Assembly (NCBI RefSeq): GCF_016862575.1
Contig: NZ_BONF01000043.1
Coordinates: 45,828-109,827 of the forward strand
Reading direction: 5' to 3'
Source: Catellatospora bangladeshensis
Lineage (GTDB): Bacteria; Actinomycetota; Actinomycetes; Mycobacteriales; Micromonosporaceae
DNA length: 64,000 nt
The translations under genes and the position numbers were made by a program. Positions within the stretch are counted from its first letter, which is position 1. The number at the start of each line of letters is the position of its first letter. The notes beneath the pieces are model-generated. The model was not told the DNA's origin, made no database searches, and was given only the letters and a program-made list of their open reading frames with translations. Shown piece by piece: positions 61,572 to 64,000 of this stretch.

Positions 61572-63038
61572 TCACGTCCGCCGGACCAGCAGCACCAGCC
61601 TGACCAGCCGCGCGGGGAACGTCTCCGCGACCGTGTACCCGTCACGCAGCGGCCCGGCCTTCTCCGTCGGCAACCCGGCGAGAGGATCGTCCGCCCCGGC
61701 CACCACGACCAGCCAGATCCGGGGCGCCTCGCCCAGACACGCCCGCCCGCACTCGGCTGCCGCGTAGGTGCCGCGCGACTCCGGCAGCGCCAGGAACGCG
61801 TCCCGGGGCGCGGCCGCCCCGCGCAGGTGATACCGCAGCGACAGGCGCTCGTTCCAGGACGAGCCGCCGAACACGATCGCGTCACCGGGCTGCTGCCGGG
61901 CCGCCACCACCCCGGCGAGCGCCCGTAGATCGGGCTGCCAGGCCGGATCCGCCCGCGCGTCGCGGTGGCCGGGCAGCGCGAGCGCGGCCAGCAGCACCAG
62001 CCCGGCCGTGCCCACGGCCCGGACGGTCCCCGGCGACCACCGGCGGGCGGCGGCGCCGTGCAGGTCGACCAGGGTGACCGCGGCGAGCACCGCCCACGCG
62101 GGCAGCACGTAGAGCAGGTAGCGGGGCACGAACAGGTCCTGCACCGGGCGCAGCGCGTACAGCAGCAGGATCGGGGCCCACGACCAGATCGCCAGCAGCC
62201 ACACCGCGTCCGGCTCGGTGCGCCGGCGCCGCACGACCGCGGCGGCCACCGCCGCGACGACTACCAGCGGCAGCAGGTACGAGAACAGCAGCTCGCCGAG
62301 CACGCTGAACAGTGCCCACCAGGGCGTGTCGATCCAGCTCACCTGGCCGGTCTGGCCCCGCGCCGCCCACAGCGACGCCAGGCCCGGCGCGGCCGCCACC
62401 GCTCCGGCGGGCAGGAACGCCCCGGCCCGCCCGCGCCGCCAGGCCCAGGCGGCGTGTGCGAGCAGGAAGGGCAGCGCCAGCGGGTGCAGCGCCGTGGTCA
62501 GCGCGCCGGTGGCGGCGTACGCCGTCCAGCGGGCGGGCCCCGGGCGCTCGACGGCCCGGAGCAGCAGCAGCGCCGAGCCGGTCACCCCGGCCATGACCAG
62601 GGCGTACGGGCGCGCCTCCTGCGCGTACCGGGTGATGCCGGGCAGCAGCGTGAAGACGACCCCGGCGACCAGGCCGATCCGTGCGCCGAACAGCCGCCCG
62701 CCCAGCGCGGCGGTCATCGCGGCCGCCGCGGCCATCGCGAGCAGTGCTTGCGTCCGCAGGGCGAGCGCGGAGTCGCCGAACACGGCCACCCAGGCCCGCA
62801 TGAACAGGTAGTACGGCGCGAGGACCACGTCGTTGTGGCCGAGCAGCTCACGGAACTCTGCCCAGGAGATGGTCGACGCCCACCACGTCGCCAGCTCGTC
62901 CTGCCACACCTGCCGCCCGGTCACCCCGATCGAGCCAACGACCAGCATGAGCAGCGCGGGCACCGCGGCGGCCACGGCCGGCCGTGCGGTCGGAGAGGCG
63001 GACGCCGGATCGGCATCGACATATGGGAGCGTTTCCAT
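61572..63038 (-). CDS. GT-C (ArnT/PMT-like) membrane glycosyltransferase
   Basis: A 488-residue polytopic membrane protein, with about 11 helices. QVWQDELATWWASTISWAEF near residue 45 carries the acidic DE/ExxxxW region of dolichol/polyprenol-phosphate mannose transferases (GT39/83 class), and ARPYALVMAGVTG and VPRYLLYVLPAWAV are typical loops. It has a 22-residue cytoplasmic lead before the first helix. It would add a sugar to an outward-facing acceptor; the acceptor is unknown. It is upstream of and on the same strand as the caspase gene. Confidence 0.8.
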   Translation of the reverse strand: METLPYVDADPASASPTARPAVAAAVPALLMLVVGSIGVTGRQVWQDELATWWASTISWAEFRELLGHNDVVLAPYYLFMRAWVAVFGDSALALRTQALLAMAAAAAMTAALGGRLFGARIGLVAGVVFTLLPGITRYAQEARPYALVMAGVTGSALLLLRAVERPGPARWTAYAATGALTTALHPLALPFLLAHAAWAWRRGRAGAFLPAGAVAAAPGLASLWAARGQTGQVSWIDTPWWALFSVLGELLFSYLLPLVVVAAVAAAVVRRRRTEPDAVWLLAIWSWAPILLLYALRPVQDLFVPRYLLYVLPAWAVLAAVTLVDLHGAAARRWSPGTVRAVGTAGLVLLAALALPGHRDARADPAWQPDLRALAGVVAARQQPGDAIVFGGSSWNERLSLRYHLRGAAAPRDAFLALPESRGTYAAAECGRACLGEAPRIWLVVVAGADDPLAGLPTEKAGPLRDGYTVAETFPARLVRLVLLVRRT

Positions 63039-63252
63039 GCGATGACGGTAGGGCCACTTCCGCGGCCGGGCAACGGGTTGTCACGGCGACACCGCTCGCT
63101 TTGCACCCCTGCCTAAGATCTGCGCCATGCCATCCGAGCCTTCGCCCGCCCGGTCGAGGGACCGACTCCGGCCGAGCCGGCGCAGGCGGCGAACGCCGTC
63201 ACCGCCACGGCGGGCACCTGCCCGACTCGGCTATCGATCCATCCCTATCGAA

Positions 63253-63287
63253 TTGAGAAGCCTCAATCTAGGATGCTGACTTGTCAG
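63253..63287. promoter_or_regulatory. Operator-like palindromes before the ricin-type lectin gene
   Basis: TTGAG-AAGC-CTCAA (63253-63266), TAGGAT as a -10 candidate (63269-63274) and CTGAC-TT-GTCAG (63276-63287) lie 20-54 bases before the gene at 63307. Confidence 0.35.
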
Positions 63288-63306
63288 TCCCTAGCTGGAG
63301 GCCCCC

Positions 63307-63789
63307 ATGAATCGCCGTATCACCCAAGCGCTGCTGGTCGCCCTGGTCGCGCTTTCCCCTGCGGTGCTGCAGGCCGCGCCCGCCCACGCCGCCTCGTGGT
63401 CTGCCGTGTTCATCGAGAGCCAGCTGACCCACACCTGCGCCGCGGTTGCCGACTCCGCCGATGGCACGGCCGTCACTCAGGAGATCTGCGCCGACGTCGA
63501 CCTCATGCTGTGGAACGTCACCGAGGTCGCTCCCGGGGCATACCGGATCACCAACCTCGCCAGCAGTAAGTGCCTGACCGCGGTCCTCGTGACCGGATCG
63601 CCGGTGCAGCAGCTGACCTGCAACGGGAGCGGCGCACAGCAATGGATCGGCAACGGATCGGGCAACACGTTCCGGTTCGAGAACGTGGCCAGCGGCCGAT
63701 GCCTGGCCCGGCCGGGCAAGGATCCGGGCACCGCGCTGGTCCACGGCAGCTGCGCGGTTCCCTTCGCGCAGTGGAAGCTGCTCTACTGA
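63307..63789 (+). CDS. Secreted ricin-type beta-trefoil lectin-like protein
   Basis: A 160-residue exported protein with a signal peptide (MNRRITQALLVALVALSPAV...AHA) and one beta-trefoil domain: KCLTAVLVTGSPVQQLTCNGSGAQQWIGNG and RCLARPGKDPGTALVHGSC.QWKL show the repeated CL..../Q.W pattern of RICIN/CBM13 domains. The second and third repeats are clear; the first is degenerate, so sugar binding is likely at two sites. GGAGG lies eight bases before the ATG at 63307. Confidence 0.85.
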   Translation: MNRRITQALLVALVALSPAVLQAAPAHAASWSAVFIESQLTHTCAAVADSADGTAVTQEICADVDLMLWNVTEVAPGAYRITNLASSKCLTAVLVTGSPVQQLTCNGSGAQQWIGNGSGNTFRFENVASGRCLARPGKDPGTALVHGSCAVPFAQWKLLY

Positions 63790-63844
63790 CGCCGCCGTCC
63801 CCGACGATCTGATCAGCGCCGCTTCCCGCGGTCGCGCGCGTCGA

Positions 63845-63896
63845 AAGGAAGGGCACCTTCTTAACGCTTTCCGTAGTAGAAGGTGCCCTTCTTACG
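63845..63896. repeat. AAGAAGGGCACCTTC-type palindrome, copy 2
   Basis: GAAGGGCACCTTC (63848-63860) and GAAGGTGCCCTTC (63879-63891) with TTAACGCTTTCCGTAG between, the reverse of the copy at 18187-18240. It follows the lectin gene. Confidence 0.78.
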
Positions 63897-63952
63897 CTGC
63901 CGGGCCGGGTGCCGCACCGGCCGGCCCGCGTGCGCCGTGGCGCGGCAGGCAT

Positions 63953-64000
63953 GATCACGAGTTCGTGTCAGAAAGTGCAGTCAGGCCACAGGTTCTGACA
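63953..64000. repeat. GATC-bounded palindromic repeat (GTGTC.GAAA type), copy 2 (cut by window end)
   Basis: Begins GATCACGAGTTCGTGTCAGAAA and its TGTCAGAA pairs with TTCTGACA at the window end. It aligns with the reverse complement of 18091-18151 with AAAGTGCAGT conserved in the loop; stem bases differ but stay paired. Confidence 0.65.

Noticed and set aside
63127..63279. 50-codon frame before the lectin gene
   Set aside because: Mostly Arg/Pro, runs through the putative promoter palindromes of the lectin gene and lacks a ribosome binding site.

Overview
The window is chromosomal DNA from a high-GC actinomycete, most likely Micromonosporaceae. The evidence is very high third-position GC, frequent GTG starts with ATGA/GTGA stop-start coupling, DUF4190/septum-formation proteins, a mycothiol-type DsbA-like protein, a class F sortase, and the short AAGAAGGGCACCTTC-type palindromes that I associate with this family. 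No transposase, integrase, rRNA or CRISPR array was seen. The family assignment is inference.

Layout. 0-3 kb: end of an OhrR-like MarR regulator, an MDR oxidoreductase, an M16-like peptidase. 3-5 kb: two septum-formation-domain membrane proteins and tRNA-Arg(TCT). 5-10.5 kb: alpha/beta hydrolase, a second-type SSB, cobyric acid synthase coupled to a P-loop kinase, an M20 peptidase. 10.5-18 kb: Pro-rich membrane protein, SURF1, GNAT, bifunctional penicillin-binding protein, then cobT-cysG. 18-22 kb: otsA coupled to an otsB-GH15 fusion. 22-32 kb: EttA, thioesterase, YbjN, secreted beta-propeller, truncated haemoglobin, MFS, MscS, HNH nuclease, and a class F sortase with its likely substrate.

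32.5-44.6 kb is the metabolic centrepiece: a Lrp/AsnC regulator divergent from a gene set that accounts for every step from L-tryptophan to acetyl-CoA and pyruvate (dioxygenase, formamidase candidate, Kmo, kynureninase, 3-hydroxyanthranilate dioxygenase, ACMS decarboxylase, aminomuconate semialdehyde dehydrogenase, RidA-type deaminase, oxalocrotonate decarboxylase, pentadienoate hydratase, aldolase, acetaldehyde dehydrogenase). Within it almost every junction is a stop-start overlap; the three real gaps each contain a dispersed repeat. The dioxygenase has Ser where the family has its distal His.

44.6-52.7 kb holds housekeeping and unknown genes (DUF5130, PepN, DsbA-like, DUF1015, RpiB). 52.7-61.5 kb is the most unusual region: a secreted neocarzinostatin-like protein, an HTH-NB-ARC-TPR (STAND) regulator preceded by a 24-residue Cys/Trp peptide with a perfect Shine-Dalgarno, two unrecognised genes (one with weak sigma-region-2-like character), a small protein and a caspase-like protease. 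This resembles actinobacterial regulated conflict/signalling loci and is the best candidate for something undescribed. The window ends with a GT-C-type membrane protein and a secreted ricin-type lectin. Five families of short palindromic or dispersed repeats recur between genes across the window.
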